Assembly (NCBI RefSeq): GCF_001724815.1
Contig: NZ_MEDO01000014.1
Span: 310,001 to 374,000, forward strand
DNA length: 64,000 bases
Direction: 5' to 3'
Origin: Arenimonas sp. SCN 70-307
Lineage (GTDB): Bacteria; Pseudomonadota; Gammaproteobacteria; Xanthomonadales; Xanthomonadaceae
The notes under the pieces were generated by a model. The model was not told the DNA's origin. It searched no databases and saw only the letters and a list, made by a program, of their open reading frames with translations. The first letter of the stretch is position 1. Each line of letters starts with the position of its first letter. A program made the translations under genes and the position numbers. Below, piece after piece: positions 44,692-57,376 of this stretch.

Positions 44692-45462
44692 TCACTCCTC
44701 GACGTGGGACTGGCGCTGCAGGATCGAGGAGAACTCCTCGGCGAAGGTTTCGTAGCGCACGCTCAGCCGCTCGACCCGGGTGGCGAAGCGGTTGTAGGCC
44801 CACACCGCCGGGATGGCCACGAACAGGCCGATGGCGGTGGCGAACAGCGCCTCGGAGATGCCCGGGGCGACGGCGGCGATGCTGGCGCTTTCCGTGGTGG
44901 ACAGGCCGTGCATGGTCACCATGATGCCGAACACGGTGCCCACCAGGCCCACGTAGGGCGCGGTGGAGCCGATGTTGGCCAGCAGCTCGAGGTTGTGCTC
45001 GAGGCGGTCGACCTCGCGGGCGTAGGTGGCGCGCATGGCGCGCTGGGCGCCCTCGAGCTGGGTGCGGCCGTCCACGCCCTTCTTCTGGCGCAGGCGGGCG
45101 TACTCTCGGAAGCCGGCCTCGAAGATGGCCTCCAGGCCCGAGACCACGCGATTGCGGTCGGTGGCGGCGCGGTAGAGCTGGGTCAGGTCGGCGCCGGACC
45201 AGAAGCGGTCCTCGAACTCGTCGGCCTCCTGATTGGCCTGCGAGAACACGCGGTTCTTGCGGAAGATGATCACCCAGCTCAGCAGCGAGCCGGCCAGCAT
45301 GAGCAGGACGATCAGCTGCACCGGCAGGCTGGCGTGCAGCATCAGCTGCAGGTAGTTGAGCTCCCCGCCGCTGGCGGCGGCCTCGACGGCGGCCACGGCC
45401 GTTTCCGGCGGCAGCTCGGTCACCGGGGCGGCGGCGAGGATCAGGGCAAGGGCGGAAGGCAT
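44692..45462 (-). CDS. tolQ: Tol-Pal system channel subunit TolQ
   Basis: 256 residues, three transmembrane helices (about 38-60, 150-175, 190-215), with the ExbB/TolQ signature GSTAPYVGLVGTVFGIM and ALFATAIGLFVAIPAVWAYN. Forms the proton-powered pentamer around TolR. An N-terminal stretch (SALALILAAAPVTELPPETAVAAVEA) is longer than in E. coli, though the helix order is standard. Shares 1 base with the ybgC stop. Confidence 0.95.
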   Translation of the reverse strand: MPSALALILAAAPVTELPPETAVAAVEAAASGGELNYLQLMLHASLPVQLIVLLMLAGSLLSWVIIFRKNRVFSQANQEADEFEDRFWSGADLTQLYRAATDRNRVVSGLEAIFEAGFREYARLRQKKGVDGRTQLEGAQRAMRATYAREVDRLEHNLELLANIGSTAPYVGLVGTVFGIMVTMHGLSTTESASIAAVAPGISEALFATAIGLFVAIPAVWAYNRFATRVERLSVRYETFAEEFSSILQRQSHVEE

Positions 45463-45871
45463 CAGGGGGACTCCGGTGAAGTGTGGTCCGCGAACAGCCA
45501 CCCGGGCAGCGCTCGCGGTTTGAAGCTCGAGGCGACCAGGCAGGCGGCGCGAACCTTCGCGTCCACCAGCACCTCGTCGCCCCGCGTGATTTGCTGCGCG
45601 AACTGCAGGCTGGCGCGCCTGCGTTCGAGCAGGGTGACGCTGGCCTGCAGTTCATCGTCCAGCCGCGCCGGCCGGTGGAACTCCAGGGCCATGCCGCGAA
45701 CCACCAGGACGATGTCGTCGCGCTCCCGCAGTTCCTGCTGCCCGGCCCCGAGGGCGCGGAGCCATTCGGTGCGGGCACGTTCCAGGAAGCGCAGGTAGCT
45801 GGCGTGGTAGACCACCCCGCCGGCATCGGTATCCTCCCAATAGACCCTTATCGGGAAGCTGAACGCGGGCT

Positions 45872-45875
<4 letters not shown>
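45462..45875 (-). CDS. ybgC: Acyl-CoA thioesterase YbgC
   Basis: 137 residues, hot-dog fold with active-site motif [27 protein letters not shown] (Asp17, His24). Hydrolyses acyl-CoA and is linked to phospholipid metabolism; first gene of the tol cluster in most gammaproteobacteria. ATG overlaps the ruvB stop by 4 bases. Confidence 0.94.
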
Positions 45876-46909
<1,034 letters not shown>

Positions 46910-46933
46910 GCCCGCGATTATGGCAGGGTTCGG

Positions 46934-47530
46934 TCAGCCCTTGAGGACCGAGCGCAGGGCCTTGCGGATGATGTCCTCGGCGCTGTCGCCGGGGGCGGCC
47001 TGCCTGAGCATCTTCTGGACTTCGGCGGGCTTGTAGCCCAGTTGCTGCAGGGCCACCGAGGCCTCGGCGGCCGGGTCGGCGGGCACGCCGGCGCCCGGGC
47101 CGGCCAGCACGGCGGCGCCGCCGGCGAAATCGGCGGCACGGTCGCGCAGTTCCACCACCATGCGCTCGGCGGTCTTCTTGCCGATGCCGGGGATGCGGCA
47201 CAGCGCGGTCACGTCGCCCGACTGCACCAGGCGCGCGAACTCGTCCACGCTGGCGCCCGAGAGCACCGCCAGGGCGATCTTGGCGCCCACGCCGGTCACC
47301 TTCTGCACCTCGCGGAACAGCCGGCGCTCGGCCTCGGTGAGGAAGCCGTACAGCGCCACGCCGTCTTCCTTCACCGCGTAGTGCGTGCTCAGCACCACCT
47401 CGCGGCCCACCTCGGGCAGGTCGTAGAAGGTGCTCATCGGGGCCGAGAGCTCGTAGCCGACGCCGCCCACGTCCACCATCAGCTGCGGCGGCGACTTGTA
47501 GACCAGGATTCCCTTCAGGCGGCCGATCAT
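46934..47530 (-). CDS. ruvA: Holliday junction DNA-binding protein RuvA
   Basis: 198 residues: OB domain ([28 protein letters not shown]), helix-hairpin-helix motifs ([33 protein letters not shown]) and, after a Gly/Ala/Pro linker, a C-terminal RuvB-binding three-helix domain ([20 protein letters not shown]). 4-base overlap with ruvC. Confidence 0.96.
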   Translation of the reverse strand: MIGRLKGILVYKSPPQLMVDVGGVGYELSAPMSTFYDLPEVGREVVLSTHYAVKEDGVALYGFLTEAERRLFREVQKVTGVGAKIALAVLSGASVDEFARLVQSGDVTALCRIPGIGKKTAERMVVELRDRAADFAGGAAVLAGPGAGVPADPAAEASVALQQLGYKPAEVQKMLRQAAPGDSAEDIIRKALRSVLKG

Positions 47531-48054
47531 CGGCGTCTCCTCAGCAAGGCGGTGGCCAGGCCGGTGCGGCCGGCGGTGGCGCTCATGTGCGCGTGGGTCA
47601 GGGCCACGGCCAGCGCATCGGCGGCGTCGGCCTGCAGCTTCTGCTCGCCCAGGTTCAGCAGCAGGCGCACCATGTGCTGCACCTGGGCCTTGTCGGCGGC
47701 GCCGCCGCCGACCAGCGACTGCTTGATCAGGCGCGGCGCGTATTCATGCACCTGCAGTCCGTGCCGCACCACGGTGGCGATGGCGGCGCCGCGGGCGTGC
47801 CCGAGCTTGAGCGCCGAGGTGGCGGACTTGTCCATGAACACCGACTCGATCGCCACCACCGACGGCTTCCACTCCGACAGCACGTCCTCGAGGTCGAACA
47901 CCAGCTTGCCCAGCCGCGCCGGGAAGTCGTCGGTGTCCTGCAGCAGGTTGATCGCCTGGCAATGCACGTAGCGGCATTTGCCGGCCGCGTCCACGTCCAC
48001 CAGGCCGATGCCGGTGCGCTGCGAGCCGGGGTCGATGCCGAGGATGCGGGTCAC
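47527..48054 (-). CDS. ruvC: Holliday junction resolvase RuvC
   Basis: 175 residues, GTG start. RNase H fold with catalytic acids in [13 protein letters not shown] (Asp7), VAIESVFM (Glu) and the C-terminal [14 protein letters not shown] (Asp). GTG overlaps the yebC stop by 4 bases. Confidence 0.95.
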   Translation of the reverse strand: MTRILGIDPGSQRTGIGLVDVDAAGKCRYVHCQAINLLQDTDDFPARLGKLVFDLEDVLSEWKPSVVAIESVFMDKSATSALKLGHARGAAIATVVRHGLQVHEYAPRLIKQSLVGGGAADKAQVQHMVRLLLNLGEQKLQADAADALAVALTHAHMSATAGRTGLATALLRRRR

Positions 48055-48782
48055 GCGTAGGCCGCGTCGCCCAGGTCGGCGTTGTGGTAGACGTCCTGCA
48101 CGTCGTCGAGGTCCTCGAGCATGTCGAGCATCTTGCGCACCTGCAGCGCCGTGTCACCCTCGACCCGGATGTCGTTGTCGGCGCGCATGGTCACCTCGGC
48201 CTGGATCGGCTGGTGGCCGGCCGCGACCATCGCCGCCTTGACCGCCTCGAAGGCCTCGGGCGAGGTCAGCACCTCGATGACGCCGTCCTCGGGATAACTG
48301 GCCACGTCGTCGGCGCCGGCCTCGATGGCCGCCTCGGTGAGCGCGTCCTCGCTGCTGCCCGGGCCGAAGCTGAGCACGCCGAGCTTGCGGAACATGAAGG
48401 CCACCGAGCCGTCGGTGCCCAGGTTGCCGCCGCACTTGTTGAAGGCGTGGCGCACGTCGGCCACGGTGCGCACCTTGTTGTCGGTGAGGCATTCGACGAT
48501 GACGGCGACGCCGCCGGGCGCGTAGCCCTCGTAGCGGATTTCCTCGTAGCTCACGCCCTCGAGCTCGCCGGTGGCCTTCTTGATGGCGCGCTCGATCACG
48601 TCGCGCGACATGTTCACCGCCAGGCCCTTGTCCACCGCCAGGCGCAGGCGCGGGTTGGCCTTGGGGTCGCCGCCGCCGAGCCGCGCCGCGGTGGAAATCT
48701 CGCGGATGATCTTGGTGAAGACCTTGCCGCGCTTGGCATCCTGGGCGTTCTTGCGCCCTTCGATGGCCATCAATCTGCCCAT
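48051..48782 (-). CDS. yebC: YebC/PmpR/TACO1 family protein
   Basis: 243 residues, starting [29 protein letters not shown], the EGRKNAxDAKRGK variant of the N-terminus. Family members act as transcription regulators or, as shown more recently, assist translation of proline stretches. First gene after a good -10 in the yebC-ruvCAB-ybgC-tol train. Confidence 0.93.
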   Translation of the reverse strand: MGRLMAIEGRKNAQDAKRGKVFTKIIREISTAARLGGGDPKANPRLRLAVDKGLAVNMSRDVIERAIKKATGELEGVSYEEIRYEGYAPGGVAVIVECLTDNKVRTVADVRHAFNKCGGNLGTDGSVAFMFRKLGVLSFGPGSSEDALTEAAIEAGADDVASYPEDGVIEVLTSPEAFEAVKAAMVAAGHQPIQAEVTMRADNDIRVEGDTALQVRKMLDMLEDLDDVQDVYHNADLGDAAYA

Positions 48783-48817
48783 GGGGAACCCGTCATCGTG
48801 CGTTTGTCGAAGCGATG

Positions 48818-48823
48818 ATTATA
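48818..48823 (-). promoter_or_regulatory. Putative -10 of the yebC-ruv-tol transcript
   Basis: A perfect TATAAT on the minus strand ends 35 bases before the yebC ATG, in an otherwise GC-rich gap. No good -35 is visible at 16-18 bases. It sits next to the stop of the hydrolase gene, so it could provide independent expression of the DNA repair/Tol block. Confidence 0.5.
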
Positions 48824-48846
48824 CGGGGCGCCGGTGCCCCGCCCGC

Positions 48847-49476
48847 TCAGGCCGGGAAGCGGCCGTCGCGCAGGAAGCCGGCGGCCAGGTCGGCGGTGCG
48901 GCGGTCGAGCAGCAGGCCGGTGTGGCTGGCCGGCACCACGCGGTGGTCGGCCAGGCCCGGCAGACGGGTTTCCCACACTGCCACGGTGCCGTCGTTGAGG
49001 CCGTCGAAGCCGCCGAACAGCCGGCCCAGGCCGACGCCGTGGCTGCCGGCGATCACGCCCACCTCGCGCCCCGGCGGCAGCGCGTGCAGCCCGGCCTTGA
49101 GCAGCGTGGCGCTGCGGCCGAGCCAGAAGCCCAGGTGGCGCTGCGCCAGCCCGCGCGCCGCGCCCGACCCGGCCAGCGGCGAACCCAGGCACAGCACCCG
49201 GCCCGGCGGCAGGCCGGCGTAACTCGCCACCGTTTCCAGGGCCACCAGGCCCCCCAAGCTGTGCCCGACCAGGTGCACCGGGCCGTCGCCGCTCGCCATC
49301 AGCCGCGCCGCGAGGCGGTCGACGCTGGGCGCGGGGCCGTGCCAGAGGCTGGCGTAGTCGAAGACTTCGGCCCGGTAGCCGAATCCGCGCAGGCGCCGGG
49401 CCAGCGGCCACAGCGTCAGGCCGCGCATCCACACACCGTGCAGCAGGATGACGCGGGGACCGGAGGGCGTGGGCAT
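48847..49476 (-). CDS. Alpha/beta hydrolase (lipase/esterase-like)
   Basis: 209 residues. VILLHGVWMRGLTLWPLARRL oxyanion region, nucleophile elbow GHSLGG (Ser73), Asp162 in FDGLNDGTV and His185 in ASHTGLL complete a triad. No signal peptide. Looks like PGAP1-like or triacylglycerol lipase-type small hydrolases; substrate unknown. Start MPTPSGPRV; 10 bases after the GNAT gene on the same strand. Confidence 0.82.
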   Translation of the reverse strand: MPTPSGPRVILLHGVWMRGLTLWPLARRLRGFGYRAEVFDYASLWHGPAPSVDRLAARLMASGDGPVHLVGHSLGGLVALETVASYAGLPPGRVLCLGSPLAGSGAARGLAQRHLGFWLGRSATLLKAGLHALPPGREVGVIAGSHGVGLGRLFGGFDGLNDGTVAVWETRLPGLADHRVVPASHTGLLLDRRTADLAAGFLRDGRFPA

Positions 49477-49486
49477 GCGCCTCAGT

Positions 49487-50011
49487 CTAGGCCAGCGCGG
49501 GCCCGCGCCGCAGGGTGAATTCGCGGTCGATGACCCGGCCCACCGGGAAAGTGTGCTCGCCCACCTGCACGTAGCCTCGACGGGCGTAGACGCGCTGGGC
49601 GCCGTGGTTGCCCGACCACACGCCAATCCAGATCGCCGGCGCGCCGCCCGCGAGCAGCCACTGCTCGGCAAGGTCCATCAGCCGGCCGCCCCAGCCGCCG
49701 GACTGGTGCGAGGCCAGCACGTACATGCGCTTGACCTCGCCGTCGGCCGGCGCCACCGCCGGGTTGGGCAGGCCGCAGGGGCCGGCGTGGACGTAGCCCA
49801 CGGCCGCACCGTCGTCCTCGAGCAGCCACACGGCTTCGTCGGGCGATCCAAGCACCTCGCGCTGGCGTTCGACGGTGTAGGCCCCGCGCAGGAAGGCCTC
49901 GAGGTCTTCCGGCGGATACAGGTGGCCGAAGGCCTCCACGAAGCTGGCCTCGGCCAGCGCCGCCAGCGCCCCGGCATCCGCCGGCGTGGCTCGACGGATG
50001 CGCGGCGCCAT
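49487..50011 (-). CDS. GNAT family N-acetyltransferase
   Basis: 174 residues. Acetyl-CoA fold: opening IRRATPADAGALAAL, core strand VGYVHAGP, VKRMYVLASHQSGGWGGRLMDLAEQWLL (pyrophosphate loop Q-x-G-G-W-G-G) and VWSGNHGAQRVYARRGYVQVGE. Closest in pattern to amino-acid or protein N-acetyltransferases. ATG 3 bases after the aspS stop, so in one operon. Substrate unknown. Confidence 0.85.
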   Translation of the reverse strand: MAPRIRRATPADAGALAALAEASFVEAFGHLYPPEDLEAFLRGAYTVERQREVLGSPDEAVWLLEDDGAAVGYVHAGPCGLPNPAVAPADGEVKRMYVLASHQSGGWGGRLMDLAEQWLLAGGAPAIWIGVWSGNHGAQRVYARRGYVQVGEHTFPVGRVIDREFTLRRGPALA

Positions 50012-50014
50012 GGC

Positions 50015-51784
50015 TCAGGCCTTGTCGGGCCTGGGGCGCACCGAGACGTGCACCTCGGCCAGCTGCGCGTCCGGCACCGGCGAGGGCGCACCGGTCATCG
50101 GGCACTGGGCCGTGGTGGTCTTGGGGAAGGCGATGACGTCGCGGATGGACTCGGTGCCGGCCATCAGCGCCGCGATGCGGTCGATGCCGAAGGCGATGCC
50201 GCCATGCGGCGGCGCGCCGTAGCGCAGCGCGTCGAGCAGGAAGCCGAACTTGGCCTCGGCCTCCTCGGCGCCGATGCCCAGTAGTTCGAACACCGCGCTC
50301 TGCATGTCGGGGCGATGGATGCGGATGGAGCCACCGCCGATCTCGTTGCCGTTGAGCACCATGTCGTAACCGCGCGAGACGGCGATGCGGGCGTTGGCCT
50401 TGAGGTCGGCGATGTCGTCCACGGCCGGCGCGGTGAACGGGTGGTGCAGCGCGACGTAGCGCTGCTCTTCCTCGTCCCACTCGAACATCGGGAAGTCGGT
50501 GACCCACAGCGGCTTCCAGCCATCGGCCACCAGGTGGAAGTCCTTGCCGGCCTTCAGGCGCACGGCGCCCATGAAGTCGCTGACCTTGTTCCAGGCGCCG
50601 GCGCCGAAGAACACCATGTCGCCCTTGCCGGCGCCGACGTGGGCCAGCAGCGCCGCGAAGGCGTCTTCGGAAAAGAACTTCGACACCGGCGAATTGACCA
50701 CGCCGGCCTCGTCGATCTTGGCGTAGGCCAGGCCCTTGGCGCCGAACTTGGCCGCGTGGGCGGCGTACTCGTCGATCTGCTTGCGCGAGAGCGAGGCGCC
50801 GCCCGGGATGCGCAGCGCGGCGACGCGGCCGAAGGCGTCGTTGGCGGCGTCGGCGAACACCTTGAATTCGCAGCCCTTCACCAGTTCGGCGACGTCCACC
50901 AGCTCGAGCGGGTTGCGCAGGTCGGGCTTGTCCGAACCGTAGCGGCGCATGGCCTCTTCGTAGGTCATGCGCGGGAACGGATCGGCCAGTTCGACGCCGA
51001 TCACTTCCTTGAACACCTCGCGGATCATGCCCTCGACGGCGTCCTGCACGTCTCGCTCGCGCACCCAGGCGAACTCCATGTCGAGCTGGGTGAACTCGAG
51101 CTGGCGGTCGGCGCGCAGGGCCTCGTCGCGGAAGCAGCGGGCGATCTGGTAGTAGCGGTCGAAGCCGGCCACCATCAGGATCTGCTTGAACAGCTGCGGC
51201 GACTGCGGCAGCGCGTAGAACTCGCCCGGATGCATGCGCGCCGGGACCAGGAAGTCGCGCGCGCCCTCGGGCGTGGCCTTGGTGAGGATGGGCGTCTCGA
51301 TGTCCTGGAAGCCGCGCGCGTCCAGCCAGCGGCGCAGCGCCTGCACGAGCTTGATGCGCGTGCGCATCATCTTCTGCATCTCGGGGCGGCGCAGGTCGAG
51401 GTAGCGGTACTTGAGGCGGATGTCCTCGCCGGCGTTCTCGTGCGCGTGGAAGGGCAGCGGCTCGGCCTTGTTGAGCACCTCGATGGCCGTGGCCACCACT
51501 TCCACCTGGCCGGTGCGGATGCGCTCGTTCACCGAATGGCGCTTGCGCACCACGCCGGTGATGCGCAGGCAGTCCTCGTAGCCGACCGCGGCGGCGGCCT
51601 TGACCACGGCGGCATTGCCTTCGGCGTCGGACGGCTCGGCCACCACCTGGACGATGCCCTCGTGGTCGCGCAGGTCGATGAAGCACACGCCGCCCAGGTC
51701 GCGGGCGACGTCGGCCCAGCCGCAAAGGGTGACGGTCTGGCCAATCATGGACTGGTCCACGAGGCCGCAGAAATGGCTGCGCAT
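50015..51784 (-). CDS. aspS: Aspartyl-tRNA synthetase AspS
   Basis: 589 residues, bacterial type with the GAD insertion: OB anticodon-binding domain, class II motif 2 ([21 protein letters not shown]) and motif 3 ([13 protein letters not shown]). Start [10 protein letters not shown]; a longer frame upstream lacks conservation. Charges tRNA-Asp (whether also tRNA-Asn is not decidable here). Preceded by a small hairpin with a T-run. Confidence 0.96.
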   Translation of the reverse strand: MRSHFCGLVDQSMIGQTVTLCGWADVARDLGGVCFIDLRDHEGIVQVVAEPSDAEGNAAVVKAAAAVGYEDCLRITGVVRKRHSVNERIRTGQVEVVATAIEVLNKAEPLPFHAHENAGEDIRLKYRYLDLRRPEMQKMMRTRIKLVQALRRWLDARGFQDIETPILTKATPEGARDFLVPARMHPGEFYALPQSPQLFKQILMVAGFDRYYQIARCFRDEALRADRQLEFTQLDMEFAWVRERDVQDAVEGMIREVFKEVIGVELADPFPRMTYEEAMRRYGSDKPDLRNPLELVDVAELVKGCEFKVFADAANDAFGRVAALRIPGGASLSRKQIDEYAAHAAKFGAKGLAYAKIDEAGVVNSPVSKFFSEDAFAALLAHVGAGKGDMVFFGAGAWNKVSDFMGAVRLKAGKDFHLVADGWKPLWVTDFPMFEWDEEEQRYVALHHPFTAPAVDDIADLKANARIAVSRGYDMVLNGNEIGGGSIRIHRPDMQSAVFELLGIGAEEAEAKFGFLLDALRYGAPPHGGIAFGIDRIAALMAGTESIRDVIAFPKTTTAQCPMTGAPSPVPDAQLAEVHVSVRPRPDKA

Positions 51785-51803
51785 GGGGGCTCCGGAATTC
51801 GCG

Positions 51804-51827
51804 AAAAAGCCCGTAATGGTAGGGCTT
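51804..51827 (-). promoter_or_regulatory. Terminator-like hairpin in the aspS leader
   Basis: On the minus strand AAGCCC-N9-GGGCTT is followed by a short T-run and ends about 20 bases before the aspS ATG. It has the shape of an intrinsic terminator or attenuator, but a 6-bp stem is weak, and no leader peptide or T-box is visible. Confidence 0.3.
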
Positions 51828-51931
51828 GGCGGGCATGGCCAGCAAATCGGCGCCGGCCGGGGCGGCTTCACCCCGGCGGCCGCGCCCGGGCATATAGTCG
51901 GCGCACCGGACCCAAGCCCCGGAGGGGAGCC

Positions 51932-52660
51932 ATGCATCGACTAGTGCTGATGTTCTGCCTTGCGGCAGCCGCCGCCTTCACCCTGCCCGCCGCGCCCGCC
52001 CAGGCGCAGGCGGGCGCCCGCGCCTACGCCCCGGAGGACCTGCGCCAGCTGCGCGTGTCCGAGCGGATCCGGGTGCTGGAGAAGGAGTACGCCGAGCAGT
52101 CCGGTGGCCGCCGCCTGCCCGACGACCAGCTCGAGTTCTACCTCGACCAGATCGAGTCGGGCTGGACCTTCAGCCGCATCAAGGCCGACATGGCCCGCTC
52201 GCTGGGCCACGGCCAGGGCGGCAACCGCCCGCCGGGCGGCGGCTGGGGGCGCCCGCCGGACTGGCAGCAGAGTTCGGTCATCTGCTCGAGCATCAAGGAC
52301 CGCTACGCCGAGTGCAGCAAGCCCTTCCGCGGCCAGGCGCGGCTGGTCGAAAACATCTCCAAGACCCGCTGCATCGAGAACCAGAACTGGGGCAACCGCC
52401 GCGGCGTGATCTGGGTGAACAAGGGCTGCCGAGGCCGCTTCGCCGAGGACCAGCGCTGGGGCAACCCGAGCGGCTACACGGTCACCTGTTCGAGCATCGG
52501 CGACCGCTACACCACCTGCGCCTGGAACGCCCGCGAGGGCCGGCCGCAGCTGATCGAGCGCCTCTCGAAGTCCTCGTGCAGCGAAGGCCGCGACTGGGGC
52601 TACCGCACCGGCCAGATCTGGGTCGACAACGGCTGCCGCGCCCGCTTCGGGCGCCGCTGA
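51932..52660 (+). CDS. Secreted protein with two DUF3011 repeats
   Basis: 242 residues. Signal peptide ([21 protein letters not shown]). A helical N-terminal segment ([16 protein letters not shown]...[11 protein letters not shown]) precedes two DUF3011 units (about 115-170 and 182-240), each with four cysteines and the pattern CSS-x-x-x-RY-x-x-C...W-G-x-x-x-G-x-IWV-x-x-GCR-x-x-F. DUF3011 repeats are lectin-like beta structures of unknown role, frequent in Xanthomonadales. GGAGGGG ribosome site and a TATAGT (51893-51898) give good expression signals. Convergent with the next lipoprotein gene. Confidence 0.85.
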   Translation: MHRLVLMFCLAAAAAFTLPAAPAQAQAGARAYAPEDLRQLRVSERIRVLEKEYAEQSGGRRLPDDQLEFYLDQIESGWTFSRIKADMARSLGHGQGGNRPPGGGWGRPPDWQQSSVICSSIKDRYAECSKPFRGQARLVENISKTRCIENQNWGNRRGVIWVNKGCRGRFAEDQRWGNPSGYTVTCSSIGDRYTTCAWNAREGRPQLIERLSKSSCSEGRDWGYRTGQIWVDNGCRARFGRR

Positions 52661-52666
52661 GCCGGC

Positions 52667-53350
52667 TCAGGGCGTCTCGTCCCCGCTGCCCCAGGGCGGC
52701 GGGGGCGCATCCACCGGCGCCGTGAGGTCGAACTCGACCTGGAAGAGGCGGCCGCCGGGCCGCGAGAGTTCATAGAGGAAACGCTTGCCGGGCTCGATTT
52801 CCATGGCCCAGGTGTTGGTGACCGAGGCCGGCAGGCCCTCGCGCTCGAACATCGCGATCGATTCGGCGTCCACCGGGAACTCCTGGCGCAGGGCCGTGCC
52901 GGCGCTGGCGGTGTCGCCGCCGTACATCGTCACCGGGTCGTCGCTGCCGTCGGCGTGGCGGTGGTCGTGCTTCAGGCGCAGGCCACCGGCGGTGCGGGTG
53001 AGCACCCAGGTGCGCGAGCGGTCTTCGCCGACGTGGAAGGGGATGCGGATTTCCGCCGTGCCGCACTCGCGCACGTGCATCACCAGGGCCTGGCCGGCGA
53101 AGGCGTTGTTGTCGGGCTGGGCGGGCTCGTCCACCAGCACCCGGCCGGCGAAAGCCTGGCCGCAGTGGCTGTCGATGGCGGCCAGAAAAGCATCGGCCGG
53201 GGCAACCTGGTCGGCTCCAGCCGCGGGCTCGGCCACGGTGGCCGGCGCCTCGGGGGCGACCGGAGCCGCAGGTGCGGACGGGGCCTGCGGGGCCGAGCAG
53301 GCGGCCAGCAGCAGGGACGAGGCGATCAGGCTCAGGGTGGGTGTCTTCAT
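52667..53350 (-). CDS. Conserved lipoprotein of unknown function
   Basis: 227 residues. Lipobox LLAAC (Cys18), then an Ala/Pro linker to about residue 48 and a globular domain starting ADAFLAAIDSHCGQAFAGRVL, with HVRECGTAEIRIPFHVGEDRSRTW, LRLKHDHRHADGSDD and EFPVDAE. I recognise this as a conserved proteobacterial lipoprotein type but know no function. Upstream gap of 58 bases to fmdB on the same strand. Confidence 0.75.
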   Translation of the reverse strand: MKTPTLSLIASSLLLAACSAPQAPSAPAAPVAPEAPATVAEPAAGADQVAPADAFLAAIDSHCGQAFAGRVLVDEPAQPDNNAFAGQALVMHVRECGTAEIRIPFHVGEDRSRTWVLTRTAGGLRLKHDHRHADGSDDPVTMYGGDTASAGTALRQEFPVDAESIAMFEREGLPASVTNTWAMEIEPGKRFLYELSRPGGRLFQVEFDLTAPVDAPPPPWGSGDETP

Positions 53351-53408
53351 GGCCCCACCCTAGTCGCGGGCAACCGGCCGGGCAAGGCCCGGCCCCGCCG
53401 GACCGGAC

Positions 53409-53696
53409 TCAGCCCGCGCTCTTGGTCTCGGCCGGCTTGGCCGCCGGCGCCGCGGGGGCGTCGGCCTTGGGCTTGTCGCCGCCGCCATCGGCCAGGTTCT
53501 TCTTCTTGTCGCCATCCTTCTTGAAGTCGGTCTCGTACCAGCCGCCGCCGGCGAGGCGGAAGCTGGGCGCGGTCACCTGGCGGCGCACCTGCGGCTGGCC
53601 GCAGGCGGGGCAGTCGGTGGGGTCGGCGTCGGACAGCTTCTGGAGCCGGTCGAAGGCGTGGCCGCAGGCGGTGCACTCGAAGGCGTAGATGGGCAT
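53409..53696 (-). CDS. FmdB family zinc ribbon protein
   Basis: 95 residues. Zinc ribbon with Cys8/Cys11 and Cys29/Cys32 (CTAC...CPAC) in MPIYAFECTACGHAF, then a charged, low-complexity C-terminal tail (KKDGDKKKNLADGGGDKPKAD...). FmdB proteins are putative regulators; in many beta/gammaproteobacteria they lie directly upstream of aspS, here separated from it by the DUF3011 and lipoprotein genes. Confidence 0.9.
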   Translation of the reverse strand: MPIYAFECTACGHAFDRLQKLSDADPTDCPACGQPQVRRQVTAPSFRLAGGGWYETDFKKDGDKKKNLADGGGDKPKADAPAAPAAKPAETKSAG

Positions 53697-53755
53697 GGCG
53701 GAGTTCCGGGTGGTGCGGTGGGACCGGGCCGACGTGGGGCCGCCCGGCGGGTTGT

Positions 53756-55630
<1,875 letters not shown>

Positions 55631-55687
55631 GACGGGCGTTTCAGGAAAGGTCGGTTAGTCTATCAGCCTGCCCCCCGAGGACCCCGC

Positions 55688-57376
55688 ATGCCCCATGACA
55701 CCCCGCTGATCGCCCTGCTGGCCGTGGGCCTCGTGCTCGCCTTCGTGTTCGGCACGGTGGCGCAGAGGCTGCGGCTGTCCCCGATCGTGGGTTACCTGGT
55801 GGCCGGCATCCTGGTGGGGCCGTTCACGCCGGGCTTCGTGGCCGACATGGAACTGGCCATGGAGCTGTCGGAGATCGGCGTGATCCTGCTGATGTTCGGC
55901 GTCGGCCTGCACTTCTCGGTCGAGGACCTGCTCGACGTCAAATCCATCGCCATCCCCGGCGCCATCGTCCAGATCACCGTGGCCACCGTGCTGGGCTGGG
56001 GCCTGGCCTGGTTCCTGGGCTGGCCGACGATGCAGGGCATCGTCTTCGGCCTGGCGCTGTCGGTGGCCAGCACCGTGGTGCTGCTGCGGGCGATGGAGGA
56101 CCGGCGCCTGCTCGACACGCGCCGCGGCAAGATCGCGGTGGGCTGGCTGATCGTCGAGGACCTGGTGATGGTGGTGGCCCTGGTGCTGCTGCCGGCGCTG
56201 GCCGAGGCGCTGGGTGGCCGCAGCGAGGGACAGGGCGCGGGCCCGGTGCTGGCCTCGCTGGGCATCACCTTGCTCAAGGTGTCGGCCTTCGTGGCGGTGA
56301 TGCTGCTCGTGGGCAAGCGCGTGATCCCGTGGATGCTCGAGCGCGTGGCGGGCCTGGGCTCGCGCGAGCTGTTCACGCTGTCGGTGCTGGCGATCGCGCT
56401 GGGCGTGGCCTTCGGCTCGGCCAAGCTCTTTGGCGTGTCGTTCGCGCTGGGCGCCTTCTTCGCCGGCATGCTGCTCAGCGGCGACCTGAGCCACAAGGCG
56501 GCGAGCGATTCGCTGCCGCTGCGCGACGCCTTCGCGGTGCTGTTCTTCGTGTCGGTGGGCATGCTGTTCGACCCGATGATCGTCGTCGAGCAGCCCCTGC
56601 CGGTGCTGGCGACCTTCCTGATCATCGTGCTGGGCAAGTCGGTGGCGGCTTACCTGATCGTGCGCGCCTTCGGGCATCCGAACGAGACGGCGCTGACGAT
56701 CTCCGCCAGCCTGGCGCAGATCGGCGAGTTCTCCTTCATCCTGGCCGGGCTGGGCGTGTCGCTGGCGATCCTGCCGCCCGAGGGCCGCGACCTGGTGCTG
56801 GCCGGTGCGCTGCTGTCGATCATGGCCAACCCGCTGATCTTCGGCTGGCTCGACGCCTGGCAGGCGCGCCGGCTTGCGCGCGCCGAGGCCCAGGGCGAGG
56901 CGGTGGCGCAGGAGCCGCCGGCCTGGGTCGGCCCGCCGCTGCCCGAGGGCGAGCACGCCATCCTGGTGGGCTTCGGCCGCGTGGGCAGCGAAATCGCCCG
57001 CCTGCTGCGCGAACGCGCCGTGCCGCTGGTGGTGATCGACGACGACATCGACCTGGTGCAGCGCGCCCGCGACGAAGGCTTCGCGGCCATCCGCGGCAAC
57101 GCCGCCAATGCCCGCGTGCTCGAGGAGGCCGCGCCGGACCGGGCCAGCCTGCTGGTGCTGGCCATCCCGCAGGCGCTGGAAGCCGGCGAAGTCATCGCCC
57201 GCCTGCGCGAGCGCCGGCCGGAAATGACCATCCTGGCGCGCGCGCACAGCGACGTCGAAGTGCGGCACCTGCTCAAGAACGGCGCCGACGGCGCGGTGCT
57301 GGCCGAGAAGGAGCTGGCCCACTCGATGGCCGAGATGGCCCTCTCCGCCCCACCCTTCCGCCACCGCCCCGCCTGA
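55688..57376 (+). CDS. ybaL: YbaL-type cation/proton antiporter (CPA2) with TrkA-N domain
   Basis: 562 residues. About 12 transmembrane segments (LIALLAVGLVLAFVFGT onward, to about 390) with the CPA2 motifs LLMFGVGLHFSVEDL and SVASTVVLLRAMED, then a cytoplasmic Rossmann TrkA-N domain (VGFGRVGSEIARLL, about 420-545). Matches YbaL more closely than KefB/KefC: opening HDTPLIALLAVGLVLAF and VADMELAMELSEIG. Exports K+ or Na+ against protons, with nucleotide control. No KefF/KefG partner is adjacent. ATG 55688. Confidence 0.9.
   Translation: MPHDTPLIALLAVGLVLAFVFGTVAQRLRLSPIVGYLVAGILVGPFTPGFVADMELAMELSEIGVILLMFGVGLHFSVEDLLDVKSIAIPGAIVQITVATVLGWGLAWFLGWPTMQGIVFGLALSVASTVVLLRAMEDRRLLDTRRGKIAVGWLIVEDLVMVVALVLLPALAEALGGRSEGQGAGPVLASLGITLLKVSAFVAVMLLVGKRVIPWMLERVAGLGSRELFTLSVLAIALGVAFGSAKLFGVSFALGAFFAGMLLSGDLSHKAASDSLPLRDAFAVLFFVSVGMLFDPMIVVEQPLPVLATFLIIVLGKSVAAYLIVRAFGHPNETALTISASLAQIGEFSFILAGLGVSLAILPPEGRDLVLAGALLSIMANPLIFGWLDAWQARRLARAEAQGEAVAQEPPAWVGPPLPEGEHAILVGFGRVGSEIARLLRERAVPLVVIDDDIDLVQRARDEGFAAIRGNAANARVLEEAAPDRASLLVLAIPQALEAGEVIARLRERRPEMTILARAHSDVEVRHLLKNGADGAVLAEKELAHSMAEMALSAPPFRHRPA

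Noticed and set aside
55688-57376. KefB/KefC glutathione-gated K+ efflux protein
   Set aside because: N-terminal and loop sequences follow YbaL, and no KefF/KefG partner gene is adjacent.
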